This document shows, one piece after another, positions 48,201 through 59,209 of a stretch of DNA of 64,000 nt. Numbering within the stretch: position 1 is the stretch's first letter; each line of letters opens with the position of its first letter. Location: NCBI RefSeq assembly GCF_021730395.1, contig NC_069362.1, positions 78,632,001 through 78,696,000 of the forward strand, read 5' to 3'. The notes under the pieces were generated by a model. That model worked only from the letters and a program-made list of their open reading frames with translations, did no database searches and had not been told where the DNA came from. Source of the DNA: Mercenaria mercenaria. Taxonomy: Eukaryota; Mollusca; Bivalvia; Venerida; Veneridae. The position numbers and the translations under genes are program-made.

Positions 48201-51200
48201 ACACATGGTGAAATAACACAGGTAGAGCGATTGAACCTACTGCACTACAGAGGATTGTTGTATTGAACACCTATAAAAAAGCAAAAAATTAATAACAAAA
48301 ATAGCAAAACCACGTACATTTTCGGAATGGTCAGAACGAAGAAAGCCGATGATATTTTTAGCAAAACCAGTCACTGTGTAATTATTTAAATAGGGGTCTG
48401 CAGGTTTAGGTCAATGTGAACGACTAATACTGATCTTATATACTGCTTAGATAGTACTACAGGTAATGGTACAACAAGATCTTCATTAATATTGAGGGAA
48501 TAGGATCAAATAGAAATTCTTGAAATCTTTTAGATGGAAATCATTATATCACTTACTATTATAATAATTTTAATATTACACGAAAGAGATGATTGTTCTT
48601 TATTGAGCCATTTATTATTTTTATGAGATAAGTCTTATTAGAGACCTTTTTACCATGAGATTAAGCATTTTCTTCAACCTTTTGTCTTACCATCAAAAGC
48701 TACATGTGTCTTAGAATTGATTGGTCTTATGTGGAAATGAACTCTTAACTTGCATGTGTCATGTCGCATGTTGTCATGTTTGCAGAAAAAATGTTCATAA
48801 ATATCTTAAAGGGTGTTTGTGTTCTAATCTGTATTGAATGTCGAGGTTAATTTTTATGTCATAGGCTATGTATAATTTAACCTGCCAGTGTAGACGACCT
48901 AAGTTAGGGCTGTCATCGATAGAAACGATATCGATGTATCAACGATATTTTTTTGTCGATCGATTATCGATTCCAATTTTCAAAAATCGATATTTTACAG
49001 AGAGAAAAAAACTACCCAAATAAACACTCAAACCCTAAAAAACAACTAAAGTTCAAAAAGTTGTAAATTTGGATAAATGCAAAAAAGGAGTGAAGGCAAA
49101 ATAAAAATGAAAGATGTTATTAATTTTTATGTATTTCTTTTATTTCATAAATACAAATACAACACAATCAAACAGAAATATGGAAAGTAGGCAATAAAAC
49201 TTAAAACAGCATTTACAGGAAGGTATATTGTATGCATATGAACAAATAGGTCGTTAATCTAACTTAATAATCAATATATCGATGTATCGTCGATATTTGT
49301 CTTCTGATATATCGGTATCGTCGATACACCTAAGACCCAATCAATGACAGCCCTAACCTAAGTTTAATAATAATATCTGAAGTGCATATGATCAAAAGAG
49401 TCTGTTTTGTATGTCCAGACTCATGATGTGTGCCAAATAATGTTTCCATCTACTTTCAGTATGATTAAAATATAAATATAGCTGTTTTGTTCTGGGTCAC
49501 ACTGACTGCTATAATTGGTGTTCATTAAGTCGACAAATGATGTAGCAGTTTCTTGAAATATGAATAAAATAATGAACCTATTAAAAATGAAAAGATAAAT
49601 ACAATCTCTTGTGTCTGTATTGTCATATAATTAATATTTTAATATCATGTATTTATTGGTATTCATTTGTAATTTTCAGTGCAGGAATCTTCTGCTAGCC
49701 AAAGAGTGGTTAATACAAGTGTGAAGTCTAAAGGGAAGCGTACTTGTAAGTCTTGATTTGTTACTTAAAATTGTAGAAGCTGTTAATATTTAAACAGTGG
49801 TATAGGCCGGTAGTCATGTATAACAAAAAATTTACAGAGTTAACATGAATAAAAACAAGGCAAATAGCTTAGTTCAATGTTTTGATTGGTGGATATTGTC
49901 TGTGAAGATACATGTAGTTTAAAGGTGCTAACCCTTGGGTCCTTCTCAGAAAAATTCTTAATATTCTTAAGTTACCGTATTATGGATGGAAACATGATTA
50001 AATTAGCTGTTAAACAGTTATCCAGAATATATTTCTGAAGCATTAACGCGTAAAATAATAGCATTATCTGAATTTCTTCAAACTTTTGCATTAAAATTTT
50101 ATTTCTTGTAGTTTGAAATGAAAAAAGAATCAATCAGAGGTCATTGGTGCAGATCGGGAAATCCCAACAGTCTGTACCGTACAAATAGGAAACTGGGAAG
50201 ATCATCGTTATATATTTTGAACAGTTCAGCCTCGTTGGGATTTCCCTATCTACATCAAAGACTCCTGATAGATTATCTTTATACACAAAGTACATTTGTG
50301 CACATTACTTTCTTACAGTGTTCCAACCAAGTGAGACGACACTTGCCCCTGCACCCAGTCAGACGACACTTGCCCCTGCACCCAGTCAGACGACACTTGC
50401 CCCTGCACCCAGTCAGACTACACATGCCTCTGCCACTTTACCTCTAGAACAAACAGGTAAACATCTTGAAGCATGATATTTAGCTTCCGTTATTTCTGTT
50501 TTTCATCCTAAAATATTATATTTCCTCCACCTGGACAGCATAAACTGAGATAAATGTTGAATCCTTGAAGGAAGAAAGAACTTTTCCAGGCAGTTATTCT
50601 TCCCCCCCCCCCCCCCCCCCCCCCCCCCCATCAGTGCTTGAATATTGAAGGAAGTTACCAGTAAGTTATGTCCCAACTAATCAGTACTGACTTAATGAAG
50701 GAAGTTATCAATCTGTTTTTCCCGTCTGATCAGTACTTGACTTATTGAAGGAAGTTATCGGTCAGTTTTCACCTGTCTGATCAGTACTATACTATGAAAG
50801 GAAGTTATCACTCAGTACTTTTCCCGTCTGATCAGTACTTGACTGTTAAAGGAAGTTATCACTCAGTACTTTTCCTGTCTGATGAGTACTTGACTGTTAA
50901 AGGAAGTTATCACTCAGTACTTTTCCTGTCTGATCATTACTTGACTGTTAAAGGAAGTTATCACTCAGTACTTTTCCCGTCTGATCAGTACTTGACTGTT
51001 AAAGGAAGTTATCACTCAGTACTTTTCCCGTCTGATCAGTACTTGACTGTTAAAGGAAGTTATCACTCAGTACTTTTCCTGTCTGATGAGTATTTGCCTG
51101 TTGAAGTAGGTTATCAGTCAGTTTTTGCCTGTCTGACCAGTACTTGACTAATAAAAGGAAGTAATCAGTCAGTTTTCACCCGTCTGACCAGTACTTGACT

Positions 51201-53454
51201 TATAAAAGGAAGTAATCAGTCAGTTTTCTCATGTCTGATCAGTACTTGACTGTTGAAGGAAGTTATCTTTCAGTATTTTTCCTGTCTGAGCAGTACTTGA
51301 CTGATAAAAGGAAGTTTTCAGTAAGTTTTTACCTGTTTTCATTCAGTTTTTTACTGCAGATTTTAATTCTTTTCATTATTAAGAAGTACCTCATTTTTTC
51401 CAGGAAATGAATCGATTGAGCCATTACCTGAGTTGTTACCTGTCACTTCATCAGAACTTGCAGCATCATCTTCAGGAGACTCAGGTATTTTAATATACAT
51501 GTATATGAACAAATCTAACACTTGTTTTATTACAGAATTACTGATGATAGCGACAACATTGAATAGTTGATGTATCCGGGAATCAGACTCACAAATTCAA
51601 TGTTTCAAACTGTTCTGTGAAACCAAAGTATAGTAATGACCGTCTCAAGCTTGGGTTGAGAGGTGTTTTGTAATCACTTTGTCTGTCTATCATTTTATTC
51701 ATCTGTTCTTTTGTCCATCTCACCTTTTTTTGTAACCCCAACTCCTCATTCATTTTTTGACGGATTTGATTCAAATTTTCAGCAATGACTGCCACTTATG
51801 CCTAGTTGTGCATGAACAAAAATAGATTTTCTTTGAACAGCTGTTCCAGAGTTATGGGTCTTTTTTTCTTTTTGCGATATTCACATAGTGCAAAATATTG
51901 TGACCTCCTTATTAATTATTTAACGGAATTAAATCAGATGTTCAGCAATGACTACAATTGATCCCTAGATGTGCAGCAACCAAAAAAATATGGAATTGCT
52001 TCAGCTGTTCAAGAGTTTTGATCTTTTATTACCTCCTCATTAATTATTTGACTGAATTAATTGAAAATTTCAACAATGACTACTATTGATGCCTAGTTTT
52101 GCAGGAGCAAAAAAAAATTGATGTGTTAAACCTGGCATTCAGAGTTGTTCATGAATTTCAGATAAAAGGTTTATCATCTGCAAGATTCATTCAGGTTGGC
52201 ATTAATCACTATTGTGATATTTCTAGTTTTCTGTTCGACTGTTAGCTCTACTTTCGATGAAAGTCGTACTATTATTGATCCGCTTTAAAATTACTATAAA
52301 AGTGTAAAGCGCGAAACTCCCCTACCCCTTTTTAATTGCATTTTGACAGAATTATGCCCCTTTTTGACTAAGTCAAATGTTGACTAAGTCAAATGTCTTA
52401 AAAAGTATTTTAAATCTTGGTAAATACTAGGTTTTAACTATCAAGCACATAGAATAGTGGGGCACGCTGTCCTATTGACAGCTCATGTAGGTCTGTGGGG
52501 AGAGTTTGTCTGTCTGTAAACTTAACTTTAAAATTCAGAATGTTTTCAATTTGCAATCGTCAAACTTATATGCAGGTTCCGCATGAAGCCTTTAAAATCA
52601 GTTCTTTCAGGTCAAAGGTAAAATGACATTCTAAGATGGCAACATCAGTTTTAACTATTCCTTCAGTATTTAAAACACTTTCAACCACTGTCATCAAGAG
52701 GGGGTATCATGTTCTGTTGAATACATCTTGTTATTATCAACATCTACTTGAGGGGAAAATCTTTAAATTTTTTGTTACTTCTTTTTTTTTAGACAGAGAT
52801 TATGTGCATTTATCATGGTTTAAAATAAAGTATTTGTGTTTCTGACATCTCAGTGGTTTTCATCCTATCATTGAGCCAACATCCTTTGGGCATCAAATCA
52901 CAGAACAGTAAGGTTTTGTTGACCTTACAAATAGCTACTAAAATTTTTATTAGAAGTGTGTGAAAATTTTAGGAAATCAAATAAAATCATAGTCTGTGCA
53001 TGAACATGGGAATTATCACCTCATTGTTACTATATTAAAGATTCTTAAAATTAATTACACTTATTGTCTTATTTATTTGTTAATTTTGAACCTTTTAAGG
53101 ATATATTCTTTTAAATTATTTCAGAGCCATTATGTATGAAGGGTGGAAGACAACTTTGCCATCCGTCGATCAAAGACTGGATTTCCAAGGCTTTCTTCGC
53201 CGCAATGCCAGGATAAGGTAGAATTCAGGATGGAGAAAGTCACCCAGCTTTGGTTTGAACCACCACAACCAAGTTTACACACCACTGCCAGGACCCGCAT
53301 CCAGAGATACTTCGCACATCGTCTCTTCCTCTGGATCCCAGTGAACATCTGGGGTGTAAAAACTTCATTCCCCCACAAGGATCAGAGACAAACATTTTTG
53401 TGTAATGGGGTTCTGACCAGATCTGGGATGCACCAGAAGACGCTAAATTTGTGA
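42261..53454 (+). CDS. Multi-exon gene: FGKYRG domain plus partial DUF6729-like segment, frameshifted
   Basis: Exons: possible 42,261-42,282; 42,331-42,531 (ATG 42,336, MPGPIHPKFRREG); 43,458-43,621; 44,394-44,563; 46,064-46,134; 49,680-49,745; 50,319-50,456; 51,404-51,484; 53,125-53,454. Phases fit throughout. Exons 2-3 give IEKDARERVIARQGDV then MQFGKYRGQNFRWALENV, the FGKYxGxxF/W motif I recall from exodeoxyribonuclease-X-like C-terminal domains in uncharacterised fish and bivalve proteins. Then come a basic segment, acidic DDELLACVEEIEAG and a Pro/Thr/Ser linker. The last exon reads GGRQLCHPSIKDWISKAFF to TAA at 53,214-53,216; an overlapping frame from about 53,190 gives VTQLWFEPPQPS and RLFLWIPVNIWGV, like DUF6729. 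A one-base shift separates them and the family's remaining several hundred residues are absent, so the gene may be a decayed fragment. Function unknown. Confidence 0.65.
42971..43071. repeat. Foldback with private arms in first intron
   Basis: The arms TTTATACAC / GTGTATAAA and GGCGGTTATA / TATAACCGCT pair across about 40 bp each. The centre is GAGGGCGCAGCCCAAG. It lies in the intron between the 42,331 and 43,458 exons. Confidence 0.65.
43860..44300. repeat. ~160-bp tandem units in intron
   Basis: Three units share AACCTGGCAAATATCTC, TTTTCACTTGAAACCTTGC and GAGGTCAGTGACCAAGA. They resemble the bodies of the hairpin-ended family, but no terminal hairpins are visible. Confidence 0.55.
44945..45600 (-). 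repeat. Hairpin-ended repeat with TGTCCGGAGCATA units
   Basis: The left end is a strong stem (ATCCCC..CGCC / GGCG..GGGGAT at 44,948-44,975). CCGTCCGTCCGTCC and about three 150-bp units follow (TTGTCCGGAGCAT, CATGCATGGAGGGATTTTGA, GGTCAAGGTCACAC). The units are the inverse of those at 4926-5500. The CTCTTGTT end is not seen. Confidence 0.6.
46270..46505 (+). mobile_element. Decayed tRNA-derived SINE
   Basis: B box GGGTTCGAACCC at about 46,332 lies downstream of a tRNA-like stretch (AATTCAGTCAGTGAG). The tail CTGTGGAGAACAGTCATAAA followed by ACAAAATAAA resembles the Meta-type tail. It lies in the intron after exon 46,064-46,134. Confidence 0.5.
46670..46800 (+). mobile_element. tRNA-like SINE head fragment
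   Basis: Contains GCTAGAGCTGCATAGAGC (D-arm-like) and a B box GTGGGTTCGAGTCC at about 46,719-46,733. No tail or target duplication could be read. Confidence 0.4.
47657..48429. mobile_element. TIR element containing a tRNA-like block
   Basis: The ends TATTAGTCGTTCACATTGAC and its inverse are conserved through AAACCTG, about 29 bp. Length is 773 bp. No clear target duplication. Inside, 47,835-47,901 is tRNA-like (A box TAGTGGTTAGAGCG, B box GGTTCGAACC), so a SINE may have landed in it. It lies in the intron between 46,134 and 49,680. Confidence 0.55.
48904..49356. mobile_element. hAT-like MITE, 6-bp TSD, ATCGAT-rich
   Basis: Ends TTAGGGCTGTCAT and its inverse, flanked by CCTAAG at 48,898-48,903 and 49,357-49,362. 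The subterminal regions are dense in ATCGAT and GATATCGAT words. 453 bp, no gene, intronic. Confidence 0.7.
50319..50456 (+). CDS. Exon with in-frame 27-bp repeats (part of 42,261-53,454 gene)
   Basis: This exon of the gene above encodes three copies, and part of a fourth, of a nonapeptide of the TTLAPAPSQ type, each 27 bases and nearly identical in DNA. The predicted product is a low-complexity Pro/Thr/Ser linker. Phase one at both ends keeps the frame into the next exon (GNESIEPLPELLP). Confidence 0.6.
50602..50630. repeat. Poly-C run
   Basis: An uninterrupted run of almost thirty C in the intron after exon 50,319-50,456. The exact length may be an assembly compromise. Confidence 0.8.
50640..51330. 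repeat. 51-bp tandem array in intron
   Basis: About twelve units carry GGAAGTTATCACTCAGTAC, TTTTCC, GTCTGATCAGTACTTGACT. The period of 51 is divisible by three, so one frame stays open (KGSYHSVLFLSD repeated) for 117 codons. There is no initiation context and it lies between two good exons, so it is not coding. Confidence 0.8.
51740..52490 (-). repeat. Worn hairpin-family repeat in last intron
   Basis: Units with TTTCAGCAATGACTAC and GCCTAGTTGTGCA repeat three times to about 52,130. A separate end-to-end copy lies at 52,242-52,489: a TTAGCTC + ACTTTC / GAAAGT end, and a CTGTC / GACAG stem followed by CTCATGTA. Confidence 0.5.
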
Positions 53455-53486
53455 TAAAAAGAATATTACATTTGTGACTTTCCACA

Positions 53487-53580
53487 TTGAATTTATTAAA
53501 CGAGTTCAATAAAATTGATAAAATGCTCGGCAGAGCCTCGCTTTTTATTATTTTATTCAACTCGTTTAATAAATTCAATA
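53487..53580. repeat. Foldback just after the last exon
   Basis: The arms ATTGAATTTATTAAACGAGT and its inverse, then AATAAAA / TTTTATT, surround the centre GCTCGGCAGAGCCTCGC. It starts 33 bases after the DUF6729-like frame ends, where conserved sequence stops. Confidence 0.7.
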
Positions 53581-53599
53581 TGAAAAGACACTCATGTAA

Positions 53600-56500
53600 A
53601 TATCCTCTATATAAGAAATGTTTCATGGTGAAAATGAAAATACGATATCTGTTTTGTAGGCATAATGGAAAAATCTCTTCGATTAGTGACGAAACTTATA
53701 CTTTAACGAGTGTGCAGCACGAATGAAAATATTAAATTTATCACTATGAGATGAGATATATATCCACTGAAAATCTGTTAAATGCACTTTTTGGCATTGG
53801 TTTATTTTAAGATTTAAAAATTTTGGGAAACATCGCTTGAAAGCTTTTACAGAAATGATGTCATTTTACGACATAATTATGCGCTAGACACTATATGTGC
53901 TTTTAAATACGACTGAGTAAATAGGAAAAGCGTGTACTAAAGTGTTAAAAATGTCTGTAATGCAACATATTGTTTTTTGCTGTTTGTACATTTTTTATGT
54001 TGTTCAACTTGTTGCCCTTTTGGAACTTTGTCCATTCCTTCCAGGGGGTCAGGGGCAGTTGGGAAGCTGGACAATGTTAAATTGTTCCTGTTGCGGGGAC
54101 AATATATTATTTATTTTCTTTTATTTGAATGTTCATTGTGGGCTTCCTTTTGTTAATCATACCCTCATACATTTTAGTCACTGTCAAAATATAATTTTTG
54201 CAGGAAAATTTTTGAAATTACGTATTTTCCTTTGGCATCGTTACCATTGTAAATTCAGATTTGAAAGGTTAGGACTTTGAAAATCATGGGTTAAACCATG
54301 CGTTTTAAGCCAAACAAGAAAGGTGATGCACTGTACTTTCCACTTTTTCAGCTCTCAGCAATTTAAAAACAACCTTGTCTGGGACTTTTTTATTGAAACC
54401 TGTATCATTATTTTGGAAATTATAAGAAAGTCAGTTGTGATGTCAAAACTTTTTACCATAAACCAAAAACGGTAATTGCACACTTTCGATTTTGTCCGCA
54501 AGTTTTTTTAAAAAATCTTTAACATCTTCTCTATTAAAGTGAGTTTGGATTATTAGAATATAGTTAACTGTATGAAAAATGTAAATTCTTTAGGCTACTC
54601 TATGAAATATATAATTTTCTTAAACTCGCTTAATATTTTTAAATTTATCAGACAGTAACTTGATTGGTTTGAAATGTAATTGTATTTATTTGATCTACAG
54701 AGTTTATATTTAGTTCTGGTTAATGTACAGCTATTTTTGTTATATAGGGTTAACACTCATTTTTTGTTATAATGTCTGCAGAGTCCAGAGGGCTGGTCGG
54801 TGTCCAAGCCTGCAGAGCAAATTTTCCCAAACTTGACCTTAGGGAATTTTCAGGTGTTATGAAAACCAATGAAAATTTTGTTGTGTTTTAAAAATTTTCT
54901 TTCCTTTCTTTCCTGGTACCGGGAAATATATTGATTCCTTTTCTTTCATACATATGTGTACATAAGATATGTGTTTTGACAGTAATTGTAACCGTACTTT
55001 TTTTTTAATGTTGAAATGTACAGCGATTTTTCTTATGTAGGTTTTAAACACTCATTTTTTTCTTATAATGTCTGCCAAATCCAGAGGGCTGGTTGGTTGC
55101 AAGAACACACACAGCAAGTTTCAAACATAACCTTAGGGCTTTGCGGATGCAACATACTTTATTGCTTTTTGCTTTGTTTCAAATGTCTATTTTTCTGTAT
55201 TGAAAGCGATTTGCCTGGGTATTGGGTTGCTTATCGCAAAGCTGTCAGTTTGCTGATGTTTCAGTCTGTCTGTATTTTCTGATTGTGGCATTTTAAATTT
55301 GGATTTTGGCACTTCAGTTCATCACTTTGGGATTTTTTATAACATTTGTAGATGCATCATGTGAAGGAAAGTCAACAGAGACTTAATGCATCTGTAAATG
55401 TGTCAAATTCTTGCTTTAAAACAAATTTATATTTCAGAGCCAAATCAGTTGATTTTTTAAGATATTTTTTTAACTTGGGCATATTTTCTCATGTCAGAGG
55501 TATTGGTAAATTTCTACTACAACAATTTTTTTGTTCAAATTTTCCCCCTACTCCAGGTACGGGTTTTAAAAATTTTGGGGTTTTATAACCCTGCATACAA
55601 AGTTTTCTTTTTTGAAAGGCATGGTAAAAGAATACAACTGACTTGATCAATTCTACATTTTTAGAGGGACATAAGCATTTTGAATTTTGTTAACATTTGG
55701 TTGGAGATAATACTTTTGTGGTAAACATGAAACACATAGATCTGAGTAACATATACATTTCAACAAAAAGTGGTATTCGTCTTCAATTCAATTAGTATCA
55801 TTTAGTTTAACATGTCTATTTTGTCTTGAATATTTGCCCTACCTTCCTTTTTCGTTTCAAGATCATGCTACCTATTCTAAAATTGATATAAATATATCTT
55901 AACTTTCTAATATCTAAGACATCTAATAAGGTTCGAAACAAAAATCACTTTGTACAATTTTAACTTCTAAGTTTCGGGTTACACTAACAGTTTCACGCCA
56001 CTCATGGAGTACTGACATCTCTAAGCCTGTTTTTGAACATATTCAAAAAGAGTTTTCGTGTTGTACATTTTGATTTATACCTCCATACAATAACCAAACC
56101 CGAAGGTCTGCAAACATGTTTTAACAGAATTTGCCAAATTTACACCCCATATCTGTCCATCATTTAACATCATGTTATAACTTTTTTCACAATCTTTCAT
56201 CTGGCATTTTTAAAATTTTTAGCCCTGTAGGTGCATATTTTAGTTTTACAGACCTTAAACCTTGTGTTTATCAATTGATTTAGAACGGATTTGTTAGGTT
56301 TTCATGTATTAAATAATGGGTCCAGTATGCTGATTTTTCAGATATAAGCCCCCTTTTGTACTAGAATCATTGCAAATTACAGTCAGTGTTAATCCGAACA
56401 TGTCAACCAAATTTGGGGGGATTCTTCAAAAGTAGAAAATATGGGCAAACTTCTAATTTTTGGCAGTCCACGGAATTTTCAGGCAGTTGTGATTCTTTAT

Positions 56501-56890
56501 TGTTAGAATCTGCTAATTTCAGTTTTTGGGATATAGATCTTAAGGGAGTATTTCTCTCTACCAAAAGCTAACAAATTTTGGGTGTATTAAAAACATTTTA
56601 TACATACAGGTCAAGTTTCTTATTTGATGCAAGTTTGTAATTTTCCATGAAATGTTTATTGAAAAAATAACAGTTTCAAATTTTGGTAACATTACTTACT
56701 TTAAAACAGTTCTTGTACTTTTGAAACTGTTTTCCCCTGTGACAGATTAACAGAAATCTATAAACTTATATTAATTTCTGTACCTTGCATACTGCCTACT
56801 AAATGTACATGTACTTGAATTAACACCAGCTTGTTTCTGTATTTCATCATTTAAGTAATACTTTGATTTTGTTCTAGGCTTAGGTTACAT
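53600..56890. other. Intergenic stretch with a ~300-bp direct duplication
   Basis: Two copies of a unit with TACAGC-ATTTTT, AACACTCATTTTTT, TATAATGTCTGC and CCAGAGGGCTGGT lie at about 54,728-54,850 and 55,018-55,140. Otherwise no exon, RNA gene or element recognised; the open frames here are low-complexity. Confidence 0.4.
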
Positions 56891-56898
56891 ATGTCTCA

Positions 56899-57804
56899 TT
56901 TTTAGCTCACCTGTCACATAGTGACAGGATGAGCTTTTGTGATCGCCCCTCGTCTGTCCACATTTCGTGCCTGCACGATAGTGGTTTCATTTATGATTTT
57001 ATTTTGGGCCAAACTTGCACACAACTTGTATTGCTATAAGTCTCGTTCCTTTCTTGAACTGGCCAGAAACCCATTATGGGTTTCAGAGTTATGGCCCCTG
57101 AAAAGGGCCAAAATTGCTGTTTTTGACCTTGTCTGCACAGTGCCCAAATTTATTTTTGATTTGATTTTTACCAAACTTGCACACAACTTGTTCACCATAA
57201 GTCTTGGTTTATTTATTGAACAGCCAGATGCCATTATGGGTTCTAAAAGGTATGGCCCCTGAAAGGGGCCCGGAATTAGCTGTCTGCCTTGTCTGCACAA
57301 TAGCAGCTTCATTTATGATTTGAATTTAAGCAAACTTGCACAAAACTTGTGTCACCATAAGATCTTGGTTGCTTTCTTGAACAGGCCAGATCCCATAATA
57401 GGTTCCAGAGTTATGGCCCCTGAAAGGGCCAGAATTAGCTATTTTGACCTTGTTGCACAATAGCATCATTTATGATTTGATTTTAACCACACTTGCACAC
57501 AAGTTGTATCACTGTAAGATATCGATTTTCCTTTTTTTAAAGGTCTTTCCTTTTTATACGCCCTAAGAGACGTATAATGTTATCGCCTGGGTGTCGGTCT
57601 GTCTCTGTCTGTTGGTTAGCAATTTCCTTCTCTCTGTAACTCTTGAACCCCTTAAAGGATTTCAAAAAAACCTGACACAAATGTTCACCTCATTGAAACG
57701 ATGTGCAGAGCGCATGTTTCTGATGGCTCACTTTAAAGTCAAGGTCATGCTTAGGCATATGACTTTGTTGTGTGTATATTGCACTGCATTGTAGTGCTCT
57801 TGTT
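56899..57804 (-). repeat. Two hairpin-ended repeats, one nested
   Basis: The outer copy starts TTTTTAGCTC with a CTGTCAC / GTGACAG stem and has four units of about 150 bp (AACTTGCACACAACTTGT, AGAGTTATGGCCCCTGAAA). From 57,551 an inner copy starts TTTTTATACG with a paired CGTATA, and ends 57,797-57,804 in a GCACT / AGTGC stem followed by CTCTTGTT. The outer right end is not visible. Confidence 0.65.
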
Positions 57805-58593
57805 TTTATTTGGCAGATCCTTTTTTTGTTCGCATACAATTTTTTTAATTACTTCCCTTTTTTGTTATTATAAATAGCTTATTTAGTAACTTTTTTTGGC
57901 CGTAGGGAAAAACCAAGACCACTTCTCTGTGGTAAAAACATGGATGGATACTTCCAATTTTTAGGTGTATTTTTGACATATCTGTACCTTAAGAACGTTT
58001 CAACTACATTTTCTCATGATTCTTTTGATTTATCTTGTTTTTTATTTTCTACCTTCATGTCCTAAAGTGCAATGATAACAGGTGGCGATATATGTTTAGA
58101 AAAGCTGCTTTAAACTTTAAAATTTTAATGCAGCCAGTCTTTTCTAAAACAGAAAAAATAAGTTTTGAGAAGACTGAAGGTTCCAAGCCCTTTAAAATGC
58201 AGAGGAAAAATTGGCTAAATTTCAGTATGTGTCCAAACCAACATCTGTATCTCTATGATCAAAAGATTAGTTAATCCACTTTGGCCATCTATGTGTTCAT
58301 TAGTTTTTTCAGCTTTTGACAAATTCAGAATACTAAAAAAGTATATCGAAAGAATGAATTTGAGTAAGTAAACATACTTAATATCTACAACAATAAAACA
58401 AAAACTTGGTAGTTTAACGGTGAGAACACTTTCCTACATTGGAAAGAGGTCTGAGTTCAAAAAACTCAGCTAAAGTGAATGATGTTGTTGTAGTGCAAGT
58501 ATGTTTATATTGTTCTGCAATAAATATCTTTAACAGGAAAAAATACAATGTATACAAAAGCTGACAAATTTCTGAATGATGTTTTAGTTTCAA

Positions 58594-59060
58594 TTTTTAG
58601 CTCGACTTTTCGAAGAAAATGGTAGAGCTATTAGCACTCACCCTGCATCGGCGTCTCTGTTGGTTAAAATTTTTGATAAAGTCAAATATCTCTGTTACTA
58701 TCCCAAACTATTGACTTGAAACTTAAAATAGTTTTTTACTATCAAAGTCCTACACCAGGAGAAATAATCCCCATAACTCTGATTTGAATTTTGACAGAAT
58801 TATGCCCCTTTTTATCTTAGAATTTTTGGTTAAAGTTTTTGATAAAGTCAAATATCTCTGTTACTATCAAAGCTATTGACTTGAAACTTAAAATAGTTAT
58901 TAAACTATCAGAATCTACACCAGGAGAAACAATCCCATAACTCTGATTTGAATTTTGACAGAATTATGCCCCTTTTTAACTTAGTATTTTTGGTTAAAAT
59001 TTTTGATAAAGTAAATATCTGTTTCTATTAAAGCTTTTTACTTGAAACCAAAATAGTTAA
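58594..59060 (-). repeat. Hairpin-ended repeat, left end and three units
   Basis: Starts TTTTTAGCTCGAC with a TTTTC / GAAAA stem, followed by TTTTGATAAAGTCAAATATC and AATTATGCCCCTTTTT units of about 160 bp. The units are the inverse of those at 1200-1423 and 4521-4850. Right end lost. A weak tRNA-like block (GGTAGTTTAACGGTGAG) lies upstream at about 58,408. Confidence 0.6.
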
Positions 59061-59209
59061 TTTCTTTCCATTCTGGTGAGTAGGACAGTCTTTGTAAATT
59101 CTTTAATCTATTAATTTTCCATTTTTCCATTACTTTCAGGTTTACATTCAAGGTTCAGGGATGGTCCCCAAAACTTTGTATGGGAGATCACCAAATCTTG
59201 TATTTTCTC

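Noticed and set aside
50794-51147. 117-codon plus-strand frame with a 17-residue repeat
   Set aside because: Product of the 51-bp intronic tandem array; no splice or start context.
50640-51330. Possible CRISPR-like array
   Set aside because: Units are contiguous tandem repeats without unique spacers, and the genome is eukaryotic.
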